A stretch of DNA of 64,000 nucleotides from Gracilariopsis chorda (GCA_003194525.1 NBIV01000068.1:225303-289302); one strand, 5' to 3'; positions 9,801-19,374 are shown, counted from the stretch's first letter. Notes: a model not told the origin generated them from the letters alone. Translations and numbers: made by a program.

Positions 9801-12462
9801 GTCAACTGGTGTAGTGAGACTTCAGAAGCGTGATCAGCTTCTATACGAAGCTATTCTTCAACGCGCGAATGGAGTCGAAATTGAGCTTAACTTACCAAAT
9901 GCCCTACTCACTACCGCTTTCAATAATGAACCGTTACGACGTTTCAGTATTGAAGAGCTAGAAGAAGCTTTTGCAACGTACATTGAAAAAATCCCGTCTC
10001 TGAAGGCAACGCAAAGGTCAACGCCTTCGCACGAAAAGCTTCTGATGTACTCTAGGTATAGAACAAAGAATCCTATGCCGACCTGGATTCGAGAGCGAGA
10101 ACAGAAGCTTCAAAGGCAAGACTACACACCAGAGAAGGTTGAAGACGAATTTGCGGGTGACTATTCATGCATTCTGCATTTATCGAGCAGAGCTTCCGAA
10201 GTTGAAGGCCGCCTTGTAAGAGTGGGAATACCATTGCTAGGGAAACGACCCAGCACTGAAACAACTCCAAAAAATGAGAATGAGAGTAAGAAGACTCCCA
10301 AACTCAGAAAGAAAAGTTCGATCCAGAGCTTTGCTGGTACTGCCAAGTCCGACCAGTTCTTTGTAGAAGGGCAGCGAATGGTAATGGTTTGCAAGGCTTT
10401 GGTTAAATCAAGAGCTATGGCGTATTACTGCAGGAATAGTGAGGCATTGGAGTGGAAAGGCGCTGTAAATATGATCAACTGGTTTGTGAGGAAGTTTTAC
10501 AAGGATCAGGTTAAAAAGGACAGTTCACTGCTTGAGGTTCTGAGTGCTTTGGCCAAAGCAATGGTTTCGTTCTGTGATATGTTCATAGTACGCCGAGTTC
10601 TGGACATTATTTCCTTGAAAGTAGTAATCCATGGACGGAGGTGTGGTGCGATGAACGTGGTGGAACTTGATGACGAGGTATCCAAAAGCGAAGTTCTCAA
10701 GTGGATGGACGGTATTGTGGACAACTGGAGTGCGCTCGAGCGAGTGGTATTGGCGCTAATCACCCTCGTAGAAAAGGACCTCAAGTACAGCGGCAAGATT
10801 CGTGTGACTGGAGTGATGAATGAAGAGGTGGGACGCGTTTCGAACGCGAAGAAGATTATCGAAGAAGAGCTCGAAATGAATGGATTGTTCTTCGGTAGAG
10901 AGGCAAATCTGGGGCATACGCTAGAGGCAATGGCGTGGCGATTCCAACGCATTGCGGATTTGCGGTTGCGCGAGAACGTGAGCCATGGGATTTTGTTCGA
11001 ATGCATGTCTGTGGCTGGGGAAGCAATTCGCAAACGACCCTGGTGTTGCACCAGGATAGTACAACAGCAGGAACGGAATATAGAAGGAGAGCATATGGCG
11101 AAGAGGGATAAACTGAGGTCGCTACAAGGGGCGGCGCAGATCGAACGCATCTTACCCAACGTTTCAGACTTGGACGATGGCGAAAGAATGTGCGGGAAAG
11201 GAAGACATAGAGATGAAATCATGGATCTGGTAGTACTAACGCTTGGGCGTCAGGAGCGACACAGGCAGGACTGCGCGGAAAGCAGAGAGTTGCTAAACCG
11301 ATTCTGCTGGAGCGATATTGCTCTAGCTCGTGATCGACTTTTGCTCCGCGGTGCGCTGGTATACCGTGATGACAAGAGAGGTGGCGGCATGTTTGCTACG
11401 ACGAAGATCGGAAACGCGCACGACATTACGCGTGTGATTCTCGAGGACGATGGAAAGTTTACCGAGCGATGGACGCAGGAGCTGATGAACGCAGGTGGAA
11501 TGGCCGTAGAATGGGAAGCAAGCAAGCTGAAGAGCAGCGTGTGCGATAAGGGCGAAGTGTCTGTTTCCAGCATTGCCATGGAAGCGCTGACCAGGAAGTT
11601 GCTCTTTAGCCCGGACGGGCTGCAAATGAGGGTAAGCATGACGAACAGCGGAACGAGCACGGAAGCTGTACAGCTCTCCCTGAGACACAGCTCGGGAGAG
11701 GAACGAAACAGCGGGCTCGAAGAGGACGCAAACGACGGGGAGCGTATCATGGTGGACGCAGCGCTTCAAAGCACGATGCAGGAACGCTTAGCGCGAGAAA
11801 TCAGAAACGGTGGGTGCTTGGGGAAACGGTTGGACGAGCTGTTACGAGCGGTGGAGCCTCGTACAGACGAAGAGCGAGCGGCCATGGTGCAATCGCTGCA
11901 CGGGTTGGTAGATGATGGCACAGTTCGACGATTCGCCGTGGAAGAGCGCCAACTGCGCGACGAACAGTTTGCAGCGTGGGACGGTGTGCTGTACGTGAGC
12001 GCGATGCATGTCGCGGCTTTATCGCTTGGAAACAGAGCTGCTACTTTGTGTTGGTGGCGAGACGCCGCCGGCTTGGTGGATCAACGCGCACTATCCGGCG
12101 TGCGCACCGCCGTGCTGATGGAGCTTACGCGCGGACCCGGGCGCGATGGTAGACAAGTGGCGGGGGCTGTGGTGTCGCGTTTGGGCGGGAGTGTCCCGCG
12201 GAGGGCGGTGCTTGACGTCATGTGTGCGCTTGTTGCTTCTGGCGAGCTCGTTGTTCGTGCCTGTGCGGCGCCCCGTTCTGGGGAGACTGGCTTTCGTTTG
12301 TTGCCGGCTGTTGCACGTTCGCAGTTGCGTTTTGTGGACGGTGCTGGTGTGTTTGCGTGGGGACGCCGATGGCGATCGGTCTGGTATGTGCGGCCTGCTC
12401 GCGCTGTCACTGCTCATCGAATGCTCTGCTCTCATTTCCCGTCGCGGTTGGGCTGCGTGTAG
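6808..12462 (+). CDS. GTF3C1: TFIIIC B-block-binding largest subunit (GTF3C1/Tfc3-like)
   Basis: A single exon of 1,884 residues from ATG 6808 (MDQLFAQVVDHIALSGSAG); the frame is open further upstream to 6691, but the extra residues look random. A B-block-type winged helix is seen at about residues 91-145 (YNVLERIGMAGSNGILQ, then NMVHHYLGVLMARSLVARKK). A second winged-helix-like segment follows at about 365-440, then a Lys/Ser/Asp-rich disordered linker (about 570-775), and a C-terminal helix-turn-helix region near residue 1763. The product is the TFIIIC subunit that contacts the B-box of tRNA genes and recruits TFIIIB for Pol III. Length is near that of the animal protein. The last kilobase is markedly richer in GC than the middle. 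Antisense frames up to 238 codons are shadows. TE-derived sequence begins within about 260 bases of the stop. Confidence 0.85.
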   Translation: MDQLFAQVVDHIALSGSAGASLLDSLTAVLGRQPRRGLVIYLHRQFAARSDRFFAKPSFNAPAHEVRLTAHDNIRQRALGFTPLEQSPLPSHAYNVLERIGMAGSNGILQSELGKYVGLAPNMVHHYLGVLMARSLVARKKVVLTKQRTVIKKEQLTDQPVTNQETLTSGDGLGPSVTYTAVVVLARYALNISQSTASKSLAPPHDQPQTEPSPESTSQQPSKASSAPSVIDLTMETRIERIMLALQPSPHTRSEKDLKVIAMPDSDKQEHISDELFRRRRHRGYRALRSKLVRAGLVEIVQRECIARDGKHLGNHACLKLTSLGLEKLQGGLNSKLRSEDLSAHQRSAHRKVHPLLQDGTRARFLEEVGLVEQVYQLIKRSGKEGISIPEIHEYLDGGTDLTGAVGKRIRRIVDSISRIEPTIETQRFEGSAMYIRIALRSIACPEGESNDLQQPNSQSLSQHERTPGSQGKKRRKVGITTLGQQRQEIVMKLLESRKVVILETLGREVATVEDAGLHRVDQKVMRRLLNDLIKQNAIKLITAVKPAIKDCKRSQTVTLVALPEVAENGQEVRSIMTSVVNRALYGSTEGASIEADKRNSESMKEEPSNGKSYVDLKNVNRNGDAAIPIPDRSRLSQERNAVHPKKPAPDDDQDNGPPIVVYEHNIPKGKTAGDSNAQVNCRKRSSSNDKKRTKLKESSKTAEEDKLKPPSSKVRDVTGEMAIDTQTTTIDDNAKPTPLSASNKSARHSKGGSKDKGGAAVCVESDGRDKRKLRINKLRSIDYGLLKGKLARVRVFHRTIFGMLQPDRASRESEKPIPHHSVEDVFQAENLGCFKVGECLSSMTVSEYAAVIGFYQDHGDLITSRKEERIANIRDQLDQEINSQTAARQILSLVQMLTRLGLVESNADSQWTLAGQGIIRDFGKGLPSGVVPHGIVFSDMKAVDTFWRELEQFARCRMSRKPPNSDMTPNPEEGTSADSEGERKMLPVTDVYYPNRWSTGVVRLQKRDQLLYEAILQRANGVEIELNLPNALLTTAFNNEPLRRFSIEELEEAFATYIEKIPSLKATQRSTPSHEKLLMYSRYRTKNPMPTWIREREQKLQRQDYTPEKVEDEFAGDYSCILHLSSRASEVEGRLVRVGIPLLGKRPSTETTPKNENESKKTPKLRKKSSIQSFAGTAKSDQFFVEGQRMVMVCKALVKSRAMAYYCRNSEALEWKGAVNMINWFVRKFYKDQVKKDSSLLEVLSALAKAMVSFCDMFIVRRVLDIISLKVVIHGRRCGAMNVVELDDEVSKSEVLKWMDGIVDNWSALERVVLALITLVEKDLKYSGKIRVTGVMNEEVGRVSNAKKIIEEELEMNGLFFGREANLGHTLEAMAWRFQRIADLRLRENVSHGILFECMSVAGEAIRKRPWCCTRIVQQQERNIEGEHMAKRDKLRSLQGAAQIERILPNVSDLDDGERMCGKGRHRDEIMDLVVLTLGRQERHRQDCAESRELLNRFCWSDIALARDRLLLRGALVYRDDKRGGGMFATTKIGNAHDITRVILEDDGKFTERWTQELMNAGGMAVEWEASKLKSSVCDKGEVSVSSIAMEALTRKLLFSPDGLQMRVSMTNSGTSTEAVQLSLRHSSGEERNSGLEEDANDGERIMVDAALQSTMQERLAREIRNGGCLGKRLDELLRAVEPRTDEERAAMVQSLHGLVDDGTVRRFAVEERQLRDEQFAAWDGVLYVSAMHVAALSLGNRAATLCWWRDAAGLVDQRALSGVRTAVLMELTRGPGRDGRQVAGAVVSRLGGSVPRRAVLDVMCALVASGELVVRACAAPRSGETGFRLLPAVARSQLRFVDGAGVFAWGRRWRSVWYVRPARAVTAHRMLCSHFPSRLGCV

Positions 12463-12724
12463 ACGTCCACTCAATAATACGACAGATTTCGAAAATACGA
12501 CAAGCCCCAAATCGGCCCGTAATCACGACAATCGTCGTCATCCCCTGAAACGAGAACCAACTGCAACACCGCATCTGATAATAGCGAACCTATCATTCAG
12601 CTTCCCGCCATCTAACAGCGAATTCAAAAAGCGCGCGCTTTTCCCTACCCGTATCTAAGCGAATCAAAGCGAACAACCAGTATGGAAAGACACAATTTCA
12701 CTTTCACAGCCGTAGACAACCAAC
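12463..12724. other. 3' flank of the TFIIIC gene, boundary to the transposon zone
   Basis: A short stretch between the TFIIIC stop and the first ATG of the broken transposase. It holds several CGAAA/CGAC-rich motifs but no clear terminal inverted repeat matching the far side near 23.3-23.8 kb. Probably the 3' untranslated region plus the outer end of the DNA transposon. Confidence 0.4.
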
Positions 12725-12959
12725 ATGAAGCCCAGCTATAGGGTCCTTCAGACCGCCGTTTACGAGCGATGCTACAGCAACATTTCATGGCAGCGATTAT
12801 CCGAAAAGCATACGGTGTCTGTTGCTGTCTTGCGTCGTTGCTATGCAGCCTGGAGTGGCTGCATACCGTAAAGCTAGCTAGAAGCTCTATCTGATATCCA
12901 CTTCAACATTATCGAAGCAGGCAGACCAACAAAACTAAGACCAGAAGAGGAACAACTAT

Positions 12960-13322
12960 TGAAACAATGATGGTACACTTTACCGTGTTCTTTCGATGCC
13001 TCCTTTTCTTCTCAACCAAGAGGAGGCCTCTGGGGGCTATTTGAAGGGGTGAAGCTCGCTGTCGGCACAGCTTCATCGCAGCTCCCAGCCCATTTTTGCG
13101 TGTCAGTCAAACTCCCGTTTAGCGGGAGCTCCACGCAATTCAAAACCTCAGTAAAAGTAACTATTATGAAAAGTACTGGAGCCAAAAAGCTAGCACTAGA
13201 ATCTAGCTTGGAGAGGCAAGTATTTCAAATCTCAGGTGAGGGGCCTACTTATGATACATACATTCTCAGCCCTCCACTCACTGAAAGGTAGTACTGCCGC
13301 TGGTCAACATTCTTAAGTTTCA
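12960..13322 (-). repeat. 3' LTR of the gypsy chromovirus
   Basis: 363 bp, TG..CA ends, paired with 18339-18701. It carries short inverted motifs CTCCCGTTTAGCGGGAG around 13113-13129. The left flank is ACTAT (12955-12959). Confidence 0.92.
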
Positions 13323-13371
13323 CTCTTGGCACCTCCGACCGTATTGATGTCCTCCTCAAGCTCATAAATTT

Positions 13372-13690
13372 TCAATGCAAATAACAAAGCAATTTATGCT
13401 CCACGATGTAATCTTTAAACGCTGCCGTCAATTTGCCGTCCTTTTCTACAAAGTCTCTGATCGGTTGCCATGCTGCATCATGTGGGGGAGCATTCTTCAA
13501 AACTGTTAACCATTGATATCCTCTTCCACTTTTTTTTATGTTTCAAAATGCTATCTACTTCATACAAGGAGATTTCTTCGTCTGCGTTGATAAGAACTGG
13601 ATTTGATGGAAATGGTAAGCAATTTTACTTGGGTGCTCTACAAATGGCTTTTTCATGGACATGAAGTGCAATCCTCAAGGAGGAAGACTC
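13372..13690 (-). pseudogene. displaced integrase C-terminus and chromodomain of the gypsy element
   Basis: Read on the minus strand: KKPFVEHPSKIAYHF, then NPVLINADEEISLYEVDSIL, HKKKWKR and, after a frameshift, PPHDAAWQPIRDFVEK and a stop at 13372. This is the usual ExEVExIL..H+ chromodomain pattern at the end of chromovirus integrases, which can direct integration to marked chromatin. It carries at least two frameshifts and is cut off from the rest of the integrase by the block at about 13.72-14.64 kb. Confidence 0.75.
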
Positions 13691-13719
13691 AGCGATGCCC
13701 CGTGGACTTGTTGTTTTTG

Positions 13720-14640
13720 TCGCTTTCGCGTGTTTATGATTACTACCGCTATTAGTGGGTGTCTCAGCCCTCAGCGCATCCGTGCTGTGCGCCAGGTGCA
13801 CACCTGTGCATGCGCCGTGTGCCGCCCAAGGCGTGAGCGGACCACGTGTGCCACGGATAGTCAAGAGGAGGTTGGCACCACGGTGTGGACATTTAGTTAC
13901 CTTATATTCATTATTTATTATTTATCTACGCTACAATAGGGAGATTACTACACTATATAGTGGCTCGGCGACCTCGCCCTGACACTGAGTAAACTTCCCC
14001 GAACCAGGGTTCTTGGCTCTAAGTCTTTTCCGCTTTCGGGAGTCTTCTACACTCCTCGGAGGTAAAGCCGCGTTACTAACGGTAGACCTATCCACCCTGC
14101 GTCACTAAGAGTATCACCGCCTTGGGCACTTGTCACTTAATTCACCACCGCCGTGTTCTCGCCCCTGTATAGGGTTCCTTTGTACCTTTTTCCGTGGTCC
14201 CGTTGGCCCACACCCCCGTCGCCCCCAATCGGGAATCCCCCGTATTTCCCTTACCCCACTCTCGTGTTTCCTACCCCTTTGTGTGGTTGCTCGTCACTGC
14301 TGACGCGTGTCTCTCGTGCCGGTATCCCGTGACGTCTTCCCCCACTTACGTGGACTCGTACTCCTTGGAAGGGCTGTTTTCCCATTCGTGGTGATCCTAA
14401 TCCTACCGTTTCAACTCTCCCCGCTTGGCGTGAGGGTGACCCTCGGCTTTACAACCCGACTTCGTCGTGCTCATCCGGAGAGGCTCCGTTCGCTGTGTTA
14501 CCCTCCAGAGGGGAAGATTCCGAACGTCTTCGTGTGTTGTCCTGCTTGCGGGTATTGCAGTACAGGACACATGCACAACTGCGTGCGTTTTGATGTGTGG
14601 CGGGAAGTCCCGTCGTACAGCATTCTTTCCAACTAGCTCC
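13720..14640. repeat. unidentified block inserted into the gypsy integrase
   Basis: About 0.9 kb of foreign sequence between the GPF motif of the integrase and its chromodomain. It has an AT-rich stretch (13.89-13.98 kb, with ACACTATATAGTG) and a pyrimidine-rich half (14.1-14.64 kb), and contains no recognisable gene. The composition resembles a solo LTR or a non-autonomous element. I could not find a convincing target duplication, so the borders are approximate. Confidence 0.5.
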
Positions 14641-14641
14641 G

Positions 14642-15283
14642 TTAAGTAAATGGTCCAAACTGCCTAGCAGTGAGCTTATCTTTTGGCTGACTACGAGAGT
14701 AGAAGTCCTTGAAAAGCTTCCTTGAAACCATGACCCTATATCCTTTGTGATAGTCCAGCAGACGGGCTTTTCCGAAGGCTTCAGAACTTTGCTTCAATTT
14801 TGCCACTCGATGAGAGTACTGTGCATATTCGAGAACTGAACGCAGACGCAGGCGAAACTCCTGAAGAGTTTCAATAGAACTTTCCCGACGGCTTATCAAA
14901 TCAAGAGGGGCCCCAAGGTGCCAACCTAGATCCACTTCAAATGGTGATAGGCCAAGATCTTCTGATAATGCAGAGTTGTACGCAAATTCAGCTGTAACAA
15001 TGAAATCCGTCGCAATTAGGCCCCATCGTCTTGTCGGAATTGGGAGAGGCGTTGGGTCATCAAGCGGCTGTCCGCAGTGATCTTTGTGCTGCTGACATAT
15101 CTGGCAACCATCACAGTACCGGCGAACATCCTTTGTCTTTTGTTTCCAATGGAAATTCGTAAGGCGATCCAGATTTTTTGTAAAGGCAAAATTTCCACCG
15201 GTCTTCACATCATGCGCAAGCTTGAGCACGCTCCTCCTAGCTGATTTTGGGATGCAAAGTTCTCTTCGTAAAGAAGCTTCCAA
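14642..15283 (-). pseudogene. gypsy integrase lacking its catalytic core
   Basis: The H2C2 zinc-binding domain is present (HDVKTGGNFAFTKNL through YCDGCQICQQHK), followed by PTRRWGLIATDFIV. The next residues are TAEFAYNSALSEDLGLSPF, which normally lie after the core; roughly 110 residues carrying the DDE triad are missing with the frame kept. The C-terminal part runs to RQFGPF, where the element is interrupted by a foreign block. It cannot catalyse integration. Confidence 0.82.
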
Positions 15284-15555
15284 CCATCCAATCGAAATGA
15301 TGGGAGGAGATATTCAATTTTCCTACGCTGCTTAGGATCCAAAGGCATCTTTCCTTCAAGCGCTAAAAGTATTGATCTTAGTAATGAATCTGAAGAATAA
15401 CCTCCAATTACTTCTTTCAATCCGTCAATATTTGTTAGATCGCAGCAGATGTTAGTAACAGACAAACGGGCCAGAATTCGTGATAATGCATCGCCAAGAA
15501 CATGAATTCTTCCCGGTTGTAGACAAACATCACGAATATTGAATGAGGCCAACAC
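15205..15555 (-). pseudogene. RNase H end and integrase N-terminal linker of the gypsy chromovirus
   Basis: Same frame as the upstream polymerase after a stop at 15613. It contains LQPGRIHVLGDALSR, the RNase H terminus (normally N-x-ADALSR), then the spacer before the integrase zinc finger. The frame is lost near 15.25 kb and continues one base shifted in the next segment. Confidence 0.7.
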
Positions 15556-15612
15556 TTCTAACCATCGAGCTTCCCTTTCTGTTCACATTCTTCATTGTTA
15601 AGAAATATGTCA

Positions 15613-16971
15613 CTAATTGATTATCAGTAAGACATCATACGTGGAACCCTCAAGATAGCAGCGAAAACGTTGCAACGAAAATATGAGACCTAGTATTTCT
15701 CGCTCTTTAGCAGTGTAGTTCTGTTCCGAACGTGTCAGCTTCCTTGACATATACGCAATAACACGATCGTTCCCCTTGCTGCCAAGCTGCGTTAATGTAG
15801 CTCCCACTGCCATTTTTGATGCGTCAATATGCAGACGAAATGGCTCAGACCAAATTGGAGGTCTAAGGACCGGCACTGTTGTTAATGCTCGCTTCATGTC
15901 ATCAAAAGCCAGCTCTGCTTGAACGTCCCAACCTCTTATGCCCACATTCTTTTGTGTCAAGGCAGTTAGGGGACCTGCGCGCTTGGAGAAGTCCTTGATA
16001 AAGCGTCGGAAAAACTGGACAAGACCCAAGACGCTTCGAAGTTTGGTCAACGATCGTGGGCGTGGCCAGTTCTTGACAACCTCCACCTTTGCAGGATTGA
16101 CTTGCAATCCCTCGTTGCCTACAATCAATCCCAGAAATTCCGTTTCGCAAGTCATAAATTGGCACTCCTTTGGCGAAACATGCAGCCTGTGTTCACGGAA
16201 ACGTGTAAGTACCGCTCGGATGTGCTCTGAATGCCCTTTGCGGGTGTCACTGTATATAAGTAATTCATCAATATATACTGTGAGGAAATCATCAATGAAA
16301 TCATGCATGACTCGGGTCATTAACGACTGAAGGGTGGCAGGGGCATTACATAGACCCATGGGCATAACCATGTACTCAAATTGCCCATACTTAATGTTGA
16401 ATGTCGTCTTCTCAATGTCTCTCGGCCTCATTCTGATCTGGTGAAACCCTGTCTTCAAATCCAGCTTTGAGAAGTAATTCGCATGTCCTAAACGGTCAAA
16501 CATCTCTTCACAGCGGAGAGGCGGGGCGTTATTACGCTTCGTAATGCGATTCAAAGCTCGATACTCAACCACTCCGCGAAGGAGTCTCCCCGGCTCTTTT
16601 ACATAGAACAGAGGAGAACCATATGGAGATTGACTGCGACGAATCTTTCCACTATTTAAGAGCTTCTCAACATATTCCTTGGCGGCTAGCAGTTCCGACG
16701 GAGACAGCTGGTATGATGGCCTGTGCGGAGAAGACAAATCAGGAGGTGTTCGAATCTCATGATCAACGTCTCTCTGGGGAGGAAGACAATCAGGAAGTTC
16801 CTCTTGGAAGACATCCTCGAATTCCATCAGTATTTCACGCAAATCATCCTCACCTGGATTCAACAGCTGTGACTTTGAAAAATCCTTATCGCGTTCCCCC
16901 CTAGATGGTGTTACATGAAATATAGTTGTTGTAGACTTGGGTTTCCGCAAAAGCTTCCCCAAATTCTTCAC
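15613..16971 (-). pseudogene. reverse transcriptase and RNase H of the gypsy chromovirus
   Basis: 452 residues. Reverse transcriptase blocks are KIRRSQSPYGSPLFYVKE, ALNRI, FSKLDLKTGFHQIRM, MPMGLCNAPATLQ and the active site VYIDELLIYS, where YIDD has become YIDE. RNase H follows with FRLHIDASKMAVGATL and YTAKEREILG. The next in-frame segment (15555-15205) holds the RNase H end PGRIHVLGDALSR and the start of the integrase. The D-to-E change in the polymerase triad probably abolishes activity. Confidence 0.88.
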
Positions 16972-17034
16972 CCCAATATTGGTTATGGTTAAGGTTTGTT
17001 GTCGCTCTACCAGATTCCCTTGAATAATTTTCCC

Positions 17035-17418
17035 TTAGACCTCCACAGTTCTATTGCCATAGTCTACCCTAGGCTTAGCTTGAACATTCCATGGCATTCC
17101 CAGGAGTACATCATAATGGTAATCTGCTACAAACCACTGCGAGGTATACTTATAGTCCCCAATCTGCACTGTTCCTTGTAAACATTCCATACTGATTTCA
17201 TTTGAATCTCCCTTTGAATGGGTTATATTCATTAATTTAGGAGACAATCTCAAGTTATTCCTATGCTGCTCAATAAAATCTCTTGATACGACGTTGGTAT
17301 TACATCCGTCATCCTTAAGAATTTTTGCATAGTTCCCTTGAAAGGTACCCTGAAACACAAGCAATGGGGCGCAAGGAACATCAGGTAATCGAAAACCTTC
17401 CTGGTTTCCTATCGACAC
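17035..17418 (-). pseudogene. aspartic protease segment of the gypsy chromovirus
   Basis: 127 residues with ILKDDGCNTNVVS as the active-site loop (DDG in place of DSG/DTG) and the C-terminal LLGMPW motif. It is in the same frame as the reverse transcriptase and separated from it only by the stop at 17035-17037, so protease and polymerase were once one polyprotein. Confidence 0.75.
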
Positions 17419-17474
17419 GTTTCCACAATAAGCAGGTCCTCTTGACGTGCACTTCTTCTTTCCAAGAGAACCGT

Positions 17475-18299
17475 TTAGTTTTCCGAGCTATCCGAGTCTA
17501 CATGATCAAAAATAGATTCAACATCATTATCTTCTAAATTCGTTACACTACCGCGCGTCGTAGTGCTTGAGTTGCGACGCTGCTTCCATGGACGACAACC
17601 ACGTTTGTGGCAGGTAAAACATGCGTTGTTTTTGATTTCAAGCAAACGCTGCTTATTCTTACCCTTATAACTTCCTTCAGCGTTTCCAATTTCCATGGCG
17701 TCATGACCTGAAGCCTCCTGGTCTCCTTCCAAAACCTGGTCATCAATGGCAGTTCCAGAAAACGCGGCTTCGACACGCATAGCTATCTTCGTTGCTTCGT
17801 CAAAGTCAAAACAATTTGACTTTCGAACCTCAAACTGCAACTTTGGTTTTAAACTGCTTACAAACTTATCCCACTTTTCACCACCACTAATGTCTGGGAT
17901 CGTCAAGACAATGTTGCGAAAGCCGGAAAGATACTTGGCCACCGTACCATTTTGCTTGCATGCACGAAGCTTGGCTTGAGCTCGGCGCTCATGATCTTCA
18001 GGAACAAACTCTTTCCGGATAGCTTTCGTAAATTCATCCCATGTAGTGGGAGATTTTTGGCTTCTTAGTAGCGTATACCACCATATAGCTGCCGTTTTTG
18101 TCAAAAGCGTCGAGACATATGTAATCTTGTTTTGATCATTCAAGGAATTATTGCCGTTTGCCAGATCGACCAAGGTAAAGAACTGTTCAACTTTATAAAG
18201 CCAAGTGTTGACAACTGAAAAGTCTCTTTCTCAGATGAAAGGTTCGGGTTTGTTCCGTTTGAGGTTGATCGAAGGAACTTCGTTATTCGGTGCTGCCAT
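17475..18299 (-). pseudogene. gag of the gypsy chromovirus, one in-frame stop
   Basis: An ATG at 18299 begins 40 bases inside the 5' LTR (MAAPNNEVPSINLK). A TGA at 18231-18233 interrupts the same frame, after which it continues to 17475. Typical Retrotrans_gag features are LLTKTAAIWWYTLL, TWDEFTKAIRKEF and VAKYLSGFRN. A degenerate zinc knuckle CFTCHKRGC lacks the usual His and last Cys. The product would form the virus-like particle. Decayed. Confidence 0.8.
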
Positions 18300-18319
18300 C
18301 TTGTGTACAATGTTGACAC

Positions 18320-18337
18320 CCAAAGCGAATGCTACCA
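18320..18337 (-). other. primer binding site of the gypsy element
   Basis: Reading the minus strand out of the 5' LTR gives, after one base, TGGTAGCATTCGCTTTGG. TGG is complementary to the CCA end of a tRNA, and TGGTAGC resembles sites primed by initiator or elongator Met tRNAs; the exact tRNA is not determined. Confidence 0.7.
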
Positions 18338-18338
18338 G

Positions 18339-18701
18339 TGAAACAATGATGGTGCACTTTACCGTGTTTTTTCGATGCCTCCTTTTCTTGTCGACCAAGA
18401 GGAGGCCTCTTGGGGCTATTTGAAGGGGTGAAGCTCGCTGTTGGCACAGCGTCATCGCAGCTCCCAGCCCATTTCTGCGTGTCAGCCAAACTCCCGTTTG
18501 GCGGGAGCTCCACGCAATTCAAGACCTCAGTAAAAGTAACTATTATAGTAAGTACTGTAGCCAAAAAGCTAGCACTAGAATCCAGCTTGGAGAGGCAAGT
18601 ATTTCAAATCTCAGGTGAGGGGCCTACTTATGATACATACATTCTCAGCCCTCCACTCACTGAAAGGTAGTACTGCCACTGGTCAACATTCGTAAGTTGC
18701 A
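18339..18701 (-). repeat. 5' LTR of the gypsy chromovirus
   Basis: 363 bp, same length as the left LTR with about 19 substitutions and no net indel. The inverted motif CTCCCGTTTGGCGGGAG differs from the left copy by one base. It is followed by the second ACTAT copy (18702-18706). Confidence 0.92.
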
Positions 18702-18940
18702 ACTATTGTCCGAAACACTGCAGTACTTTGCAGAAAACAACACTCCACTTACTCGCCAAGATATGCAAGACTTGGTAAAGAAATACGTTCACTCTTTTCT
18801 CTTGAACGTCAAGAACAAACTAATTTTATTGATAATCGTCCTTCTTCGGAATGGTTGCATCACTTTCTGAATTGCAATAACCTACAGGTGCAACATTGAT
18901 AGAACAAAAATGTGCTGAAGCTGTGACTCAGAAGTATTAA

Positions 18941-18984
18941 CCCTTTTGAAACGGAAAGCTTATGTCTACTGTGGTAGACGTAAG
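18941..18984 (+). repeat. left terminal inverted repeat of piggyBac
   Basis: Matches the reverse complement of 22209-22253. The inner part CTTATGTCTAC TGTG GTAGACGTAAG is itself a near-perfect hairpin. A third copy of this hairpin lies at 19060-19085 (CTTATGTCTA..TATACATAAG). Confidence 0.88.
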
Positions 18985-19374
18985 CTGTTGAATTGATTGG
19001 ACAAAGAGTAAAACCATTGAAAGAACAGCCACATGCGAAGGCGACAAGTACTTGATTTTCTTATGTCTATCCTGGTATACATAAGGCAAAGCTGAATAAT
19101 TGGTTGCATTTCACATGACAGCATCTGTGTTGCGACCTTTCCAGCCACATATTCAGTGTCTTTCATCTGCTCTGTCTACCCTGCGCCATTACCACGAGTT
19201 TTGACTTCATGTCGTACTGGCCTGATGTGCGATAGAATGTGCAATGGGGTAAACTTCACCAAATCCACCCGATTGCCTTTCGAAACTCTACTGAACCCGC
19301 CAATAGTCATGGCCATCTTTGCAGCACTCGTGGCAGATTTCTAGTTCATATTGGACTTCTAGTGTTGACATAGA

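Larger units (their letters stand above)
12960..18701 (-). mobile_element. Ty3/gypsy chromovirus with two LTRs and target-site duplication
   Basis: A complete LTR retrotransposon in minus orientation, 5,742 bp. LTRs are 12960-13322 and 18339-18701, both 363 bp, starting TGAAACAATG and ending CA. The 5-bp target duplication ACTAT lies at 12955-12959 and 18702-18706. A primer binding site (18320-18337) abuts the 5' LTR. The order gag, protease, reverse transcriptase, RNase H, integrase, chromodomain is that of chromoviruses. I count about 19 mismatches between the LTRs (about 95% identity), so the insertion is not recent. The coding part has several stops, an integrase core deletion, and an extra block of about 0.9 kb at about 13.72-14.64 kb. 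Confidence 0.92.

Noticed and set aside
10506..11769. Long minus-strand frames (238, 166 and 148 codons) inside the TFIIIC gene
   Set aside because: They are antisense shadows of a strongly supported coding frame and show no domain.
13720..14640. Calling the block inside the gypsy integrase a solo LTR
   Set aside because: Promoter-like composition fits, but no TG..CA ends with matching target duplication could be fixed.
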